Assembly: GCA_011772595.1 (NCBI GenBank) | Contig: WVZH01000354.1 | Coordinates: 862-8,604, forward strand | Length of the DNA: 7,743 bases | From: Anaerolineales bacterium | GTDB taxonomy: Bacteria; Chloroflexota; Anaerolineae; Anaerolineales; E44-bin32 | Direction of reading: 5' to 3' | Part shown: piece by piece, positions 1 to 6,479 of the stretch | Layout: every line of letters begins with the position of its first letter | How positions within the stretch are numbered: the stretch's first letter is position 1 | Made by a program: the position numbers and the translations under genes | Notes under the pieces: generated by a model | What the model was told of the DNA's origin: nothing | Seen by the model: the letters and a program-made list of their open reading frames with translations, nothing else | Databases searched by the model: none

Positions 1-428
1 TGGGCGCAGTTGAGCGTGATGGTGTGGATCTTCTGCTCGGGCGTCAGAACCGGCCAGCACTCATAGATCGCTTTACCTTCGGGGCAGAGACTCATGTCCA
101 CAGGCTCTCGACCGACACTCAACAGGCATAGTTGGTCTCCCAGGCGGTATCCGGTGATGAATCCGGATGGGCCGTCAGCCCGGTAGCGATCGTCGACCTG
201 CCACCCCGCATCAGGGAGCATACCCTCCAAAGCGTTCGTCGTGTCGGGCCAGGTCTCATCGGCGAAATCGTGGCCTGTCCCCATGGCCGAAGCCATGCAT
301 CCTGTGCCTGTCTTCCCGCTTAGGTGGTCTTCGAAGGGTTCTTTGGAAGTCGCTACACCGATACCCACTGTCTGTTCCAGGGTGCTGGCAAGGATCTCGC
401 AATCCGCAGGATTTAGCGGTTGGATGTC
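1..428 (-). repeat. Tandem repeat unit 2, cut by the window edge
   Basis: This is the second copy of the 462-bp unit. It is visible up to its sixth conserved cysteine plus one residue, so about 34 bases of the unit lie beyond position 1. It matches unit 1 colinearly without insertions or deletions. All six cysteines and both tryptophan-containing motifs (DETWP and CW) are kept. Confidence 0.88.
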
Positions 429-1043
429 GCTCGGTTGGGGTTCCAGCGCGGCGAAGTCGCCGTGGGCGCAATTAATCGTGATGGTGTGGATCTTTTGTTC
501 AGGCGTCAGGTCTGCCCAGCAGACGAAGATTGGTTCGTCTTCGGGGCAGAGACTCATATCGGCAGGCTCACGGTTAACGTACAACAGGCAAAGTTGGTCT
601 TCCAAGCGGTAGCCAGCGATGAACCCGGCAGGACCGTCAGCCCTATATCGGTCATCTACCTGCCACCCTGCAGCAGGAAACAAGCGCTCCAAAGCTGTCG
701 TCGTGTTGGGCCAGGTCTCGTCGGTGAAATCGTGACCTGTGCCAACGACGGCTACCATGCATCCCGTGCCCGTCTTCCCGCTCAGGCGATCCTCGAAAGG
801 CACTTCTGAGGTCTCTACGCCGATGCCTACCGTCCGTGCCAGGCTGCTAGCGATATCGTTGCACTCCGCGGGGCTCAACGGTTGGATGTCGCCGGGTGGA
901 CCTTCGATCACAGCCGTCGTGGCTGGAGCAGGCGGAGGCGGAGGTGTGCTCGTCGGCTCGGATGGCGCGCCACTGCAAGCGCTTAGAAATAAAACGGCCA
1001 ACGTTATTCCAACGAACATCTTCAGGTGCTTGTTCGCGTTCAT
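1..1043 (-). CDS. Lipoprotein with tandem six-cysteine domains (3' end beyond the window)
   Basis: The reading frame from the ATG at 1043-1041 stays open to the left edge: 347 complete codons and no stop. Residues 1-23 form a lipoprotein signal peptide with lipobox LSAC; C23 is the predicted lipidated cysteine. A Pro/Thr-rich linker (about 24-51) follows. Then come two tandem copies of one domain, residues 52-205 and 206 onward, starting DIQPLSPAEC and DIQPLNPADC. By hand count about 74% of aligned residues are identical. Six cysteines are kept at matching places: 61, 95, 152, 166, 175, 192 and 215, 249, 306, 320, 329, 346. An AAGGAG site (minus strand, 1059-1054) sits 10 bases before the ATG, 45 bases after the hydrolase stop, so co-transcription with that gene is plausible. 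I do not recognise the domain. The signal peptide places it outside the membrane; the even cysteine number suggests disulfides (inference). More copies may lie to the left. Confidence 0.9.
   Translation of the reverse strand, partial: MNANKHLKMFVGITLAVLFLSACSGAPSEPTSTPPPPPAPATTAVIEGPPGDIQPLSPAECNDIASSLARTVGIGVETSEVPFEDRLSGKTGTGCMVAVVGTGHDFTDETWPNTTTALERLFPAAGWQVDDRYRADGPAGFIAGYRLEDQLCLLYVNREPADMSLCPEDEPIFVCWADLTPEQKIHTITINCAHGDFAALEPQPSDIQPLNPADCEILASTLEQTVGIGVATSKEPFEDHLSGKTGTGCMASAMGTGHDFADETWPDTTNALEGMLPDAGWQVDDRYRADGPSGFITGYRLGDQLCLLSVGREPVDMSLCPEGKAIYECWPVLTPEQKIHTITLNCA
429..890 (-). repeat. Tandem repeat unit 1 inside the lipoprotein gene (462 bp, 154 residues)
   Basis: This is the first complete copy of a coding tandem repeat and runs from the codons for DIQPLSPAEC to those for LEPQPS. 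The next copy begins immediately with DIQPLN. The reading frame is unbroken, and most differences between the copies are single-base changes. The best-conserved stretches at protein level are LSGKTGTGCM, GTGHDF, AGWQVDDRYRADGP, MSLCPE and LTPEQKIHTIT. Confidence 0.9.
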
Positions 1044-1064
1044 GTTGGCGTTTCTCCTTCTCTC

Positions 1065-1079
1065 AGGTGCCCAGCACCT
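1065..1079 (-). other. Small perfect hairpin between the hydrolase stop and the lipoprotein RBS
   Basis: On the transcribed strand it reads AGGTGC-TGG-GCACCT, a perfect 6-bp stem with a three-base loop. It lies 9 bases after the hydrolase stop codon and 5 bases before the lipoprotein's Shine-Dalgarno sequence. No T-run follows, so it is not a standard intrinsic terminator. It could protect an mRNA end or tune translation of the downstream gene; this is inference from position only. Confidence 0.4.
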
Positions 1080-1088
1080 TGTGATAGC

Positions 1089-2468
1089 TTAACTCGGTAG
1101 CTTGCCGGTCTTTTTCAAAAGATAGCGTTCGTAGATCAATTCAACATGATCATCTTTGATTGTCACCTCCACTGGAAGTTTATTACCGCTTGCGAGGGTG
1201 TAGAAGATCCTGCATTCCTCGTCAAGCGTTTCCGGGATGAGATAGACGACGAGATCGCTGTACTTATCCTTCACTTCCAGAATGAGGAAATCCCCGCTTC
1301 GCTTCACGAGCGCTTTCATTGTCCCCTTGTAGGTTTCGTAGGTCCCCTCCAGTTCATCTAGCATTCGTTCGAGGCGGAATATGGGATATATAGTTGGGTC
1401 CTCGCCTAGTAGGAGCGCTAAGCCGTACATGCCAAACTGGGAAAGTGGGTAGCCATCGCCGTTGGCAAGTAGTGCGATGCCGATATTCTGCTCGACAATG
1501 TAACCGATGTAGGCGGTAGCTGCATAAAGGCCACCGCTATGGCCAAAGATCTTGTGCCCGAGGAAGTCCGGCAGCACACCAAGGCCGTAACCGTATGCGC
1601 TCTCGCGGAAAGGTCCTTCGGTGTAGGGTCTGGAGACACGAGGGGTCTCCATCGACTCCAGAGACTTGGAATTGAGGATGCGCTTGCCACCGAGTTCGCC
1701 GCGGCCGAGAAACATGGAGACATAGCGAGCGAGGTCCAGAACGTTGCTGATGAGCCCGCCGTCGGCGGTGATCATGCCATAAGGATAGGTGGTAGGGACA
1801 CGCTCTTTATCTCGGGTGATGATGTACGGTGTCGCGGCGTCCTGATCCTCCGCGACCGCTTCTCTCGTAAAGAAGCTGCGTTTCATGTCCAATGGATGAA
1901 GGATATTCTCACGCACGTATTCACTGTAAGGTGTACCGGATACCTTTTCGATGACATATCCCAACAGCACGTAGCCCTCATTGAGGTAAAACCAGCGCTC
2001 ACCGGGCTTGGTCCGTGCGTAGCTCTGAGCGTTCTGCAAGAAGGTGAACATGTCATCGTAATTGGCGATGGGGATCCAGTGTTCGCCAGCGCCCATGACA
2101 CCACGAATGACGCTCTCCGCATAGGCCAACGCCGGGATGCCGGAGGCGTGTGAGAGCAAGTGCCGCAGTAGAATGGGCTCCTCTTTGGCAAGCATGTCGA
2201 GAGGTATGTATTTGTCAATGGGATCCTCGAGGCTCAGCTTGCCCTGCTCCTGGAGTTGGAGCAGGGCAATGGCAGTAAACGATTTGGTCACCGATGCAAT
2301 GGCGTAAAGTGTGTGTGGTGTTGCGGAAAGTCCCCTTTCGAGGTCGCGAAAGCCGAAGCCTCGTGACCATAGGATCTCACCACCATCGATGATTACGACG
2401 CTGAGGCCCGGTAGCTTCGACTTGGACATCTTGTCGAAGATAAAGGCCTCAAACTTCGAGAAGTCCAT
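1089..2468 (-). CDS. Serine hydrolase, beta-lactamase class C / peptidase S12 family
   Basis: The 459-residue protein has the penicillin-recognising serine hydrolase motifs. These are S59-V-T-K62 (nucleophile serine and general-base lysine) in YAIASVTKSFTAIALL, Y161-L-N163 as the YxN motif, and H310-S-G-G in place of KTG. Residues from about 5 to 350 fit the beta-lactamase/CubicO domain. A beta-rich C-terminal domain (about 370-459) resembles, tentatively, the extra domain of Pab87-like S12 peptidases. The start is the ATG at 2468, four bases after a strong AAGGAGG. The frame is open 64 codons further upstream, but that stretch looks non-coding and contains the leader hairpin. There is no signal peptide, lipobox or membrane segment, so the enzyme is probably cytoplasmic, unlike true resistance beta-lactamases. 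The substrate cannot be read from sequence; candidates are peptides with D-residues or small esters. Confidence 0.92.
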   Translation of the reverse strand: MDFSKFEAFIFDKMSKSKLPGLSVVIIDGGEILWSRGFGFRDLERGLSATPHTLYAIASVTKSFTAIALLQLQEQGKLSLEDPIDKYIPLDMLAKEEPILLRHLLSHASGIPALAYAESVIRGVMGAGEHWIPIANYDDMFTFLQNAQSYARTKPGERWFYLNEGYVLLGYVIEKVSGTPYSEYVRENILHPLDMKRSFFTREAVAEDQDAATPYIITRDKERVPTTYPYGMITADGGLISNVLDLARYVSMFLGRGELGGKRILNSKSLESMETPRVSRPYTEGPFRESAYGYGLGVLPDFLGHKIFGHSGGLYAATAYIGYIVEQNIGIALLANGDGYPLSQFGMYGLALLLGEDPTIYPIFRLERMLDELEGTYETYKGTMKALVKRSGDFLILEVKDKYSDLVVYLIPETLDEECRIFYTLASGNKLPVEVTIKDDHVELIYERYLLKKTGKLPS

Positions 2469-2701
2469 GATGCCTCCTTCTTGAGAATTGGTTATCAGGT
2501 TTGTGGGGGGTTGAGTGTTCAGGATTTGCCCGTTTGTGTTTAGGTAGCTGGAACCTCCAAGGTTCTGGCTACCATGAGGAACCACCACCAGGCTGATAGC
2601 CAAAGGATGCTCAAGCACCCTATCATTGAAGCCCACAGGGTCATAGACCTGACGCGTCAAGATCGGGCGGTTTGTTTTCGACGATTTCGAATTGCAGAAT
2701 G
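2469..2701 (-). other. Gap upstream of the hydrolase gene, probable leader region
   Basis: This 233-base gap separates the deacylase stop from the hydrolase start. It holds a 31-base inverted repeat at 2543-2573 and a perfect 10-bp palindrome TGACGCGTCA at 2650-2659. It also has a C-rich run on the transcribed strand at 2505-2510 and the hydrolase RBS at 2473-2479. No convincing -35/-10 pair is visible. One minus-strand frame is open through most of it, but the translation has no recognisable domain. Confidence 0.5.
2543..2573 (-). other. Long hairpin in the hydrolase leader
   Basis: The transcribed strand reads GGTAGC-CA-GAACCT, loop TGG, AGGTTC-CA-GCTACC. This gives two 6-bp helices separated by a symmetric CA/CA internal loop and capped by a three-base loop. 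It lies 75 bases before the hydrolase start. No T-run follows on either strand, which argues against an intrinsic terminator. It may be an RNA structural element, a protein-binding dyad or a dispersed repeat sequence; the window holds one copy. Confidence 0.55.
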
Positions 2702-3169
2702 CTATCCTTTGATCGAAAAATTCACGACCTTCGGTTTGGCCAATCTCTCGAAGTCCTGGAATGATATCTGGATCAATTCAGTGTGCGAGCCCCCGCAGAA
2801 GGTGATCACCATCTCTTCTGTGAGGCTCTCGGCGACGATGACCTTCATATCGTAGAGGTGTCCGAACGGAGGCATGGCGCCGACCTCGCAATCCGGGAAC
2901 ATGTCTTTGAATTCACCCTCACTCGCAAGCTCGACCTTCTTCGCTCCAATCGCCTTCTTGAGTTGTTTGAAATCCACTCTGTAAGAAGCTGGGAGCACCG
3001 CCATGGCCATCTCGCCGTCGATCTTGACCATCACGGTTTTGGCAAGTTGTTTACCGGGGATGTGCGCCGATGCGGCGATTTCCTGCGCTGTGTAGACCTC
3101 TGAGTGTTCGATGACCTTATACTTGACTTTGTTTTCCTTGAAGTACGCCATGAGTTTGTCTGCAGGCAT
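2702..3169 (-). CDS. YbaK/ProX-type aminoacyl-tRNA deacylase
   Basis: This 155-residue protein matches the YbaK/EbsC/ProX fold, whose members hydrolyse mischarged aminoacyl-tRNAs in trans. Visible signatures are EHSEVYTAQEIA near the N-terminus, a conserved lysine K44 in LAKTVMVK (in this family the lysine binds or positions the aminoacyl-tRNA end), and the glycine/proline loop G97-A-M-P-P-F-G103. GGSHTEL at 126-132 and a final FERLAKPKVVNFS segment complete the pattern. Length is typical of a stand-alone deacylase. The start is the ATG at 3169, five bases after AAGGAGG. A longer frame to 3214 adds 15 residues, but these lie across a leader hairpin and precede the RBS. Neighbouring genes give no hint of which amino acid it clears. 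The exact subfamily (Cys-, Ala- or other specificity) is not resolved. Confidence 0.92.
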   Translation of the reverse strand: MPADKLMAYFKENKVKYKVIEHSEVYTAQEIAASAHIPGKQLAKTVMVKIDGEMAMAVLPASYRVDFKQLKKAIGAKKVELASEGEFKDMFPDCEVGAMPPFGHLYDMKVIVAESLTEEMVITFCGGSHTELIQISFQDFERLAKPKVVNFSIKG

Positions 3170-3186
3170 TGAGACCTCCTTGGCTA

Positions 3187-3229
3187 AGACGAAGCGAGCT
3201 CGGCGTTGCGACAACCTCCAGCTTCGTCT
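3187..3229 (-). promoter_or_regulatory. Leader hairpin just upstream of the deacylase RBS
   Basis: A perfect 9-bp inverted repeat, AGACGAAGC and GCTTCGTCT, encloses 25 bases. The loop contains a smaller hairpin (GTTG-TCG-CAAC on the transcribed strand) and a GGAGG that resembles a second Shine-Dalgarno. The outer stem ends 5 bases before the functional AAGGAGG at 3181-3175. The position suits control of translation initiation, but there is no match I recognise to a known riboswitch or T-box. Confidence 0.45.
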
Positions 3230-3376
3230 ACTGTCGCGTCCGGTGCTGTCCTCGTGGTGGGACGATTATTCGGGTGCGAGGTGTTTGCAAACCTTCGTGG
3301 ACCAAACCATGATCTCCCGTATCGGCGTGGCGACAGCGAAGGGTAAATGGTCGAAAAGGGGTGTGGTATTGAGGAT

Positions 3377-3382
3377 ATTATA
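3377..3382 (-). promoter_or_regulatory. Candidate -10 element TATAAT
   Basis: The minus strand carries a perfect TATAAT. No good -35 (TTGACA-like) sequence lies 16-18 bases upstream, and there is no extended TG motif, so the call rests on the hexamer and its place in a long gap. If it is used, the deacylase mRNA would have a leader of about 200 bases containing the 3187-3229 hairpin. Confidence 0.3.
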
Positions 3383-3645
3383 GCGGATGAGGGCGATGTC
3401 CTGTGTGTTCTATAGATCAGGCATCGGGCACGCCGTAAGTGAGAGAGTCCATCTCATAGACTACGACCGAACTGGGGATACGATCGCTTTCGTGATGGAA
3501 AATGGCTTCTTGAAGGAACGGAGGTTCACGATTAAGGGATCTGGGTTCTGAGTTTCGTTGAAACCAACACACAGCATAGGGTCCACGGATCCAGATTCTC
3601 GTGAAACTTTTATATGTTTATTACCCCAAAGATGAGAGGGCACAC

Positions 3646-4143
3646 TTAGTTGACAAATGTTCCCTTGACACGCTCCGCCACCAGAAAGTAGCGAATCCAG
3701 ACCAGGGGCCAAATGAAGGCTTCGAATATCTGCCGGGCGGAAATACCAACCCCACTTTGACGAACGAAGGGTATTTGGTTGGCAAGGACAAAGTCCACGA
3801 GTATAAAACCCATCTGTGCGAGTAAAAAGATGATATAGAGTTGAGGAAAGCTCCTCATCTTTCTGATGAAGTAAACGAGCAGGATGATCGTAGCCAGCCC
3901 GAAGAGAACGTTCCCCAATAATTCGAAGATCAGTAGGGGGGCCCAAAGAGGATGGTAAGCGGCCATTCCAGGTGTTGTCAGAACAGACCAAATGTCGTTT
4001 GAGAAAGCTGGCAGAAGATCGTTGTAGATGATAAGAGCTCGAATGAAAGGAGTGATGACCAATCCTATTCCCACGAGGATAAGCCAACCGCCGATGTTTT
4101 TATATTTCGGTTCTGCATCTGGCATGTCTTGAATCTCGTTCAT
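3646..4143 (-). CDS. DUF2569-type four-helix membrane protein
   Basis: The 165-residue protein has a short polar N-terminus followed by GGWLILVGIGLVITP, the typical opening of DUF2569 membrane proteins. Four hydrophobic segments lie at about 19-40, 69-93, 101-121 and 139-155. Other family-like features are a loop with several aromatic residues between helices 1 and 2, RSFPQLYIIFLL at the start of helix 3, and WIRYFLVAERVKGTFV at the end. No enzymatic motif is visible and the family has no established function. The start at 4143 is backed by AGGAGGT six bases upstream. It lies 101 bases downstream of the NHL lipoprotein stop, so read-through from that gene is possible. It is probably a cytoplasmic-membrane protein. 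Confidence 0.88.
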   Translation of the reverse strand: MNEIQDMPDAEPKYKNIGGWLILVGIGLVITPFIRALIIYNDLLPAFSNDIWSVLTTPGMAAYHPLWAPLLIFELLGNVLFGLATIILLVYFIRKMRSFPQLYIIFLLAQMGFILVDFVLANQIPFVRQSGVGISARQIFEAFIWPLVWIRYFLVAERVKGTFVN

Positions 4144-4244
4144 CGTTCCACCTCCTGATTTCGAATTGTTGTTTTCCTGTGTATCCCCCGTTAATATTTC
4201 TGGTGTTGCAAATGGTAGTTGAATCCATTCCGCTGAGATCTAGT

Positions 4245-6341
4245 TCACTCCTCGAGAACGAAATGCATGAGCCGGTTATTCTCCGCGTCCGTGACATAGA
4301 GTCCACCTTTGTGATCGTATGCCACACCAATAGGCAGTCCAAACGAGGAGGCGTCCGTCCCGGGGCTTCCAAAGCAGTATAGAAGCTCACCGGACTCGCT
4401 GAAGGCCATAATCCGGAAGCCCTCCGGATCGGTTACAAAGACCGTGCCCTCGTCATCTAGTGCGATATAGGGTTTGTTGGTGAGCGATTTTCCGTACCAA
4501 CCCGAGACGGGCCATTGATCGAGAAATTTACCCTCCCGAGAGAAGATCTGAACTCGCATATTCCACGTGTCGGCCACGAACACACGCCCGTCTTTGGCAA
4601 GCGCGAGGCCGACAGGCTCGTCCATTTGCCCCACGCCGCTACCGCCAAAGGGTGAAATGGTCTGTAGATGTTTTCCATCCCCATCGAACACGACGATGCG
4701 TTTGTTGCCGGTATCGGTGACAAACACTCGCCCGTCGGAATCGACGGCCACATCGCGCGGTCCCCAGAAGGCGAACGCGGTTTCCCCTGTGCCAAAGGTT
4801 CCGTACATCCTGATGAACTCGCCATTGGCTGTAAATTGTTGGATGCGGTGGTTCCAGGTATCGGCAACGGTGACCCCATCTGAGGAAACCCCGATCCCCC
4901 ATGGCTCGTTGAATGTACCGCCAGCTGCCTCACCTGCTTGGATTGAAGCGAAATGTCCCCAGACATGCAGAAGCTCCCCTTCTGGGCTGAGGTGCTGGAT
5001 ACGATGGTTCAAAGAATCGGTAACGTAGATTTCACCTTCCGTCGTCACCGCCACCCCGCGAGGGCCGTAGAATGTGATTGTCTCGCTCCCTGCGCCGCCG
5101 TAGATCGCATCTGCGACCAACGTGCGCTGGTACGGCTCACAAAATGTTCCACTTTCCTGGAGCGCTACAAGCCTAATCTCCGCCTCATTGCGCCAATACG
5201 GATCCGTGTTCAACTCGAGGAAAAGCTTGTAATCGATGATGGCGAGCTCGAAATCGCCGCGCTCTTCGAATAGCAAAGCGCGCGCATAGTACGTCGAAGA
5301 AAGGCTGGGGTCGATAGCGATCGCCATGCCATAATCAAATAACGCATCTTCGATGTGACGCATTGCAGCGTGTGCCATTCCCCGATAACTATATGCCGAG
5401 GCATATCTGGGATTGAGCTCAATGGCGGTTGAGAAGTCTTCGATCGCCTTTTCAAAGTCCTTGCTATCTGCGCTGGGATCTCTCACCGTGGAAGCAATTT
5501 CATAACGTTTGTAATAGGCTTTTCCTCGAAGATAATACAAATTTGAATCTTCAGGGAATGACTCGATCGCATCGGTCAGTGCTTGAATCGTATGCCCATA
5601 GTATTGGTCAATATTTTCGGATGGTTCCGTAATACGAGAGTCAATTGTTTCAATTAAACCGTTTAAAGATACTTGGGAAGTTTCACCGTCGAGGTGCGTT
5701 ACCGATATCCACAAGCCGATAACACCGCGCCTGTAGCCAATGATGTTGAACCGAAAAGTGTCCTCACCGAACTGTGAAACCGTCGTATAACCGGTGATCG
5801 CATCCCCCAATTCGGCCAATCCTTTTATTTCCTCGATATCCTGAAATGCGATTTTATCGGAGACCGTAAATTTCGAGAGCAATTGCCGTGTAATCTCGGC
5901 GAGATATTGATCCAACTCCACTCTTTCGTCTTCCGAAGGTAACAACACATGTAAACCTGCGACCAATTCAGTGGTCGACTCGTTTCGAAAACCATAGATG
6001 CGCTCAACTTGGTATGGGAACCCAGGCAGCCCTCTTTCCAGTAGATTTTGAACGTCCTCTGTTGCTAGCGCATATCCTGGGGGCAGATCGTTCAATCTGA
6101 GGGCGTGCAGCGAGAAGTTCTGGTCACGCGGAAGCAAGTCGCTTGGGCTCTCTGTCGGAGTTGGCGTGGCTGAGGGCGTCAACGTGGGTGTCGCCGTGGC
6201 AAGTTTGGCTTGTGCGGTCTGTGTTTCGAAGATAGAACCTGCGACCTCGGTACCATGCGCATCGATCTCATCCTGCGTGGGTTCGCAGGCGGTCAACGCC
6301 AATATTAGGATCGTCAACATAACCGTCCACCGCTTTCTCAT
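4245..6341 (-). CDS. Surface lipoprotein: DLPP module, TPR repeats and six-unit NHL propeller
   Basis: This 698-residue protein begins with a lipoprotein signal peptide; C19 in LTAC is the predicted lipidation site. A Thr/Pro-rich linker spans about 45-68. Residues 75-237 form a module of unknown function that is also present in the upstream neighbour, with LRLNDLPPGY, ELGD, FRFNIIGYRR and DGETSQVS. Residues 264-380 contain about three TPR units, the first interrupted by an insertion near 281-295. Residues 424-695 hold six NHL repeats with core patterns such as YVTDSLNHRIQ, VADTWNHRIQ and VFVTDTGNKRIV, enough for one six-bladed propeller. The ATG at 6341 follows a GGAGGAGGG-type RBS. A start at 6398 would put 19 extra residues before the signal peptide and is rejected. 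TPR and NHL domains usually bind partners, so a scaffold or ligand-binding role outside the membrane is inferred. No catalytic residues are recognised. Confidence 0.92.
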   Translation of the reverse strand: MRKRWTVMLTILILALTACEPTQDEIDAHGTEVAGSIFETQTAQAKLATATPTLTPSATPTPTESPSDLLPRDQNFSLHALRLNDLPPGYALATEDVQNLLERGLPGFPYQVERIYGFRNESTTELVAGLHVLLPSEDERVELDQYLAEITRQLLSKFTVSDKIAFQDIEEIKGLAELGDAITGYTTVSQFGEDTFRFNIIGYRRGVIGLWISVTHLDGETSQVSLNGLIETIDSRITEPSENIDQYYGHTIQALTDAIESFPEDSNLYYLRGKAYYKRYEIASTVRDPSADSKDFEKAIEDFSTAIELNPRYASAYSYRGMAHAAMRHIEDALFDYGMAIAIDPSLSSTYYARALLFEERGDFELAIIDYKLFLELNTDPYWRNEAEIRLVALQESGTFCEPYQRTLVADAIYGGAGSETITFYGPRGVAVTTEGEIYVTDSLNHRIQHLSPEGELLHVWGHFASIQAGEAAGGTFNEPWGIGVSSDGVTVADTWNHRIQQFTANGEFIRMYGTFGTGETAFAFWGPRDVAVDSDGRVFVTDTGNKRIVVFDGDGKHLQTISPFGGSGVGQMDEPVGLALAKDGRVFVADTWNMRVQIFSREGKFLDQWPVSGWYGKSLTNKPYIALDDEGTVFVTDPEGFRIMAFSESGELLYCFGSPGTDASSFGLPIGVAYDHKGGLYVTDAENNRLMHFVLEE
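4257..5072 (-). other. NHL-repeat beta-propeller domain
   Basis: Six NHL units start at about residues 424, 477, 526, 574, 622 and 668 of the lipoprotein. Each has the pattern P-G-(V/L)A, then DG-(V/I)YV(T/A)D, then N-R(I/V). Unit 2 is one residue short before its VAD, and unit 5 lacks the usual asparagine (TDPEGFRI). Such repeats fold as six-bladed propellers used for binding proteins, RNA or sugars; the ligand here is unknown. Confidence 0.88.
5631..6119 (-). other. DLPP module, copy in the NHL lipoprotein
   Basis: Residues 75-237 of the NHL/TPR lipoprotein. They align by eye, over nearly equal length, with the module encoded at 7631-7143. Shared landmarks are L-DLPP-Y at the start, ELGD in the middle, FRF followed by G(Y/F)RR, then W, DGET, VS-(N/H)GL and TxDxRI at the end. 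I do not recognise the family. Confidence 0.75.
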
Positions 6342-6479
6342 CGCCTTGCCCTCCTCCTTGTGATACACAGTGAGCCTTTGCAAGACCAAGCTTGCCATTA
6401 GCTGACAGGGCTTCTGCTACTAATCAGTGGTGGAAATTCGTAAAACCTCACACCAACCGAGTATAAAATGGTATTGCCG
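6342..6479 (-). other. Gap between the two DLPP-module genes
   Basis: This 138-base gap contains the RBS of the NHL lipoprotein (6349-6359). It also has a weak 5-bp stem, GCAAG-CTTGGT-CTTGC, and an AT-rich TTTTATACT that could be a -10 element but lacks a clear -35. No strong terminator is visible, so the two genes may be read together. Confidence 0.35.

Larger units (their letters stand above)
3170..3645 (-). other. 476-base region without a gene, upstream of the deacylase
   Basis: This is the largest gene-free stretch in the window. In transcription order it holds the sequence just after the DUF2569 stop, with a weak GTTTC-AAC-GAAAC hairpin at about 3554-3566. A perfect TATAAT follows at 3382-3377, an imperfect dyad around GTTTGCAAAC at 3283-3292, and the leader hairpin at 3187-3229. 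Overlapping open frames exist on both strands, but none has an RBS together with a recognisable product. No T-rich intrinsic terminator for the DUF2569 gene is obvious. Confidence 0.5.

Noticed and set aside
420..809. Plus-strand open frames in the leftmost kilobase
   Set aside because: They are antisense to the tandem-repeat lipoprotein. Similar shadow peptides appear twice only because the true coding sequence is duplicated.
429..890. Duplicated segment read as an insertion sequence or CRISPR repeat
   Set aside because: Both copies are in frame within one lipoprotein gene and encode the same domain. There are no transposase, terminal inverted repeats or spacers.
1539..2153. Plus-strand open frame of 204 codons
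   Set aside because: It lies wholly antisense to the serine hydrolase, whose motifs and RBS are clear. The translation matches no family.
2543..2573. Hairpin read as an intrinsic terminator
   Set aside because: Neither strand has a T-run after the stem, and the internal loop interrupts it.
2469..2660. 64-codon upstream extension of the hydrolase frame
   Set aside because: A strong RBS sits directly before the ATG at 2468. The extension crosses a long hairpin and encodes no signal peptide or recognised domain.
3187..3229. T-box or other known riboswitch upstream of the deacylase
   Set aside because: No T-box core sequence (AAGGGTGG-like) and no motif of a known riboswitch class is recognisable. 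Only a hairpin can be claimed.
3461..4087. Minus-strand open frame of 208 codons
   Set aside because: Most of it overlaps the DUF2569 gene in another frame. It has no supported RBS and its translation shows no domain or coherent hydrophobic pattern.
6342..6398. Upstream ATG for the NHL lipoprotein
   Set aside because: It would place 19 residues, several of them charged, ahead of a perfect lipoprotein signal peptide. The RBS supports the ATG at 6341.
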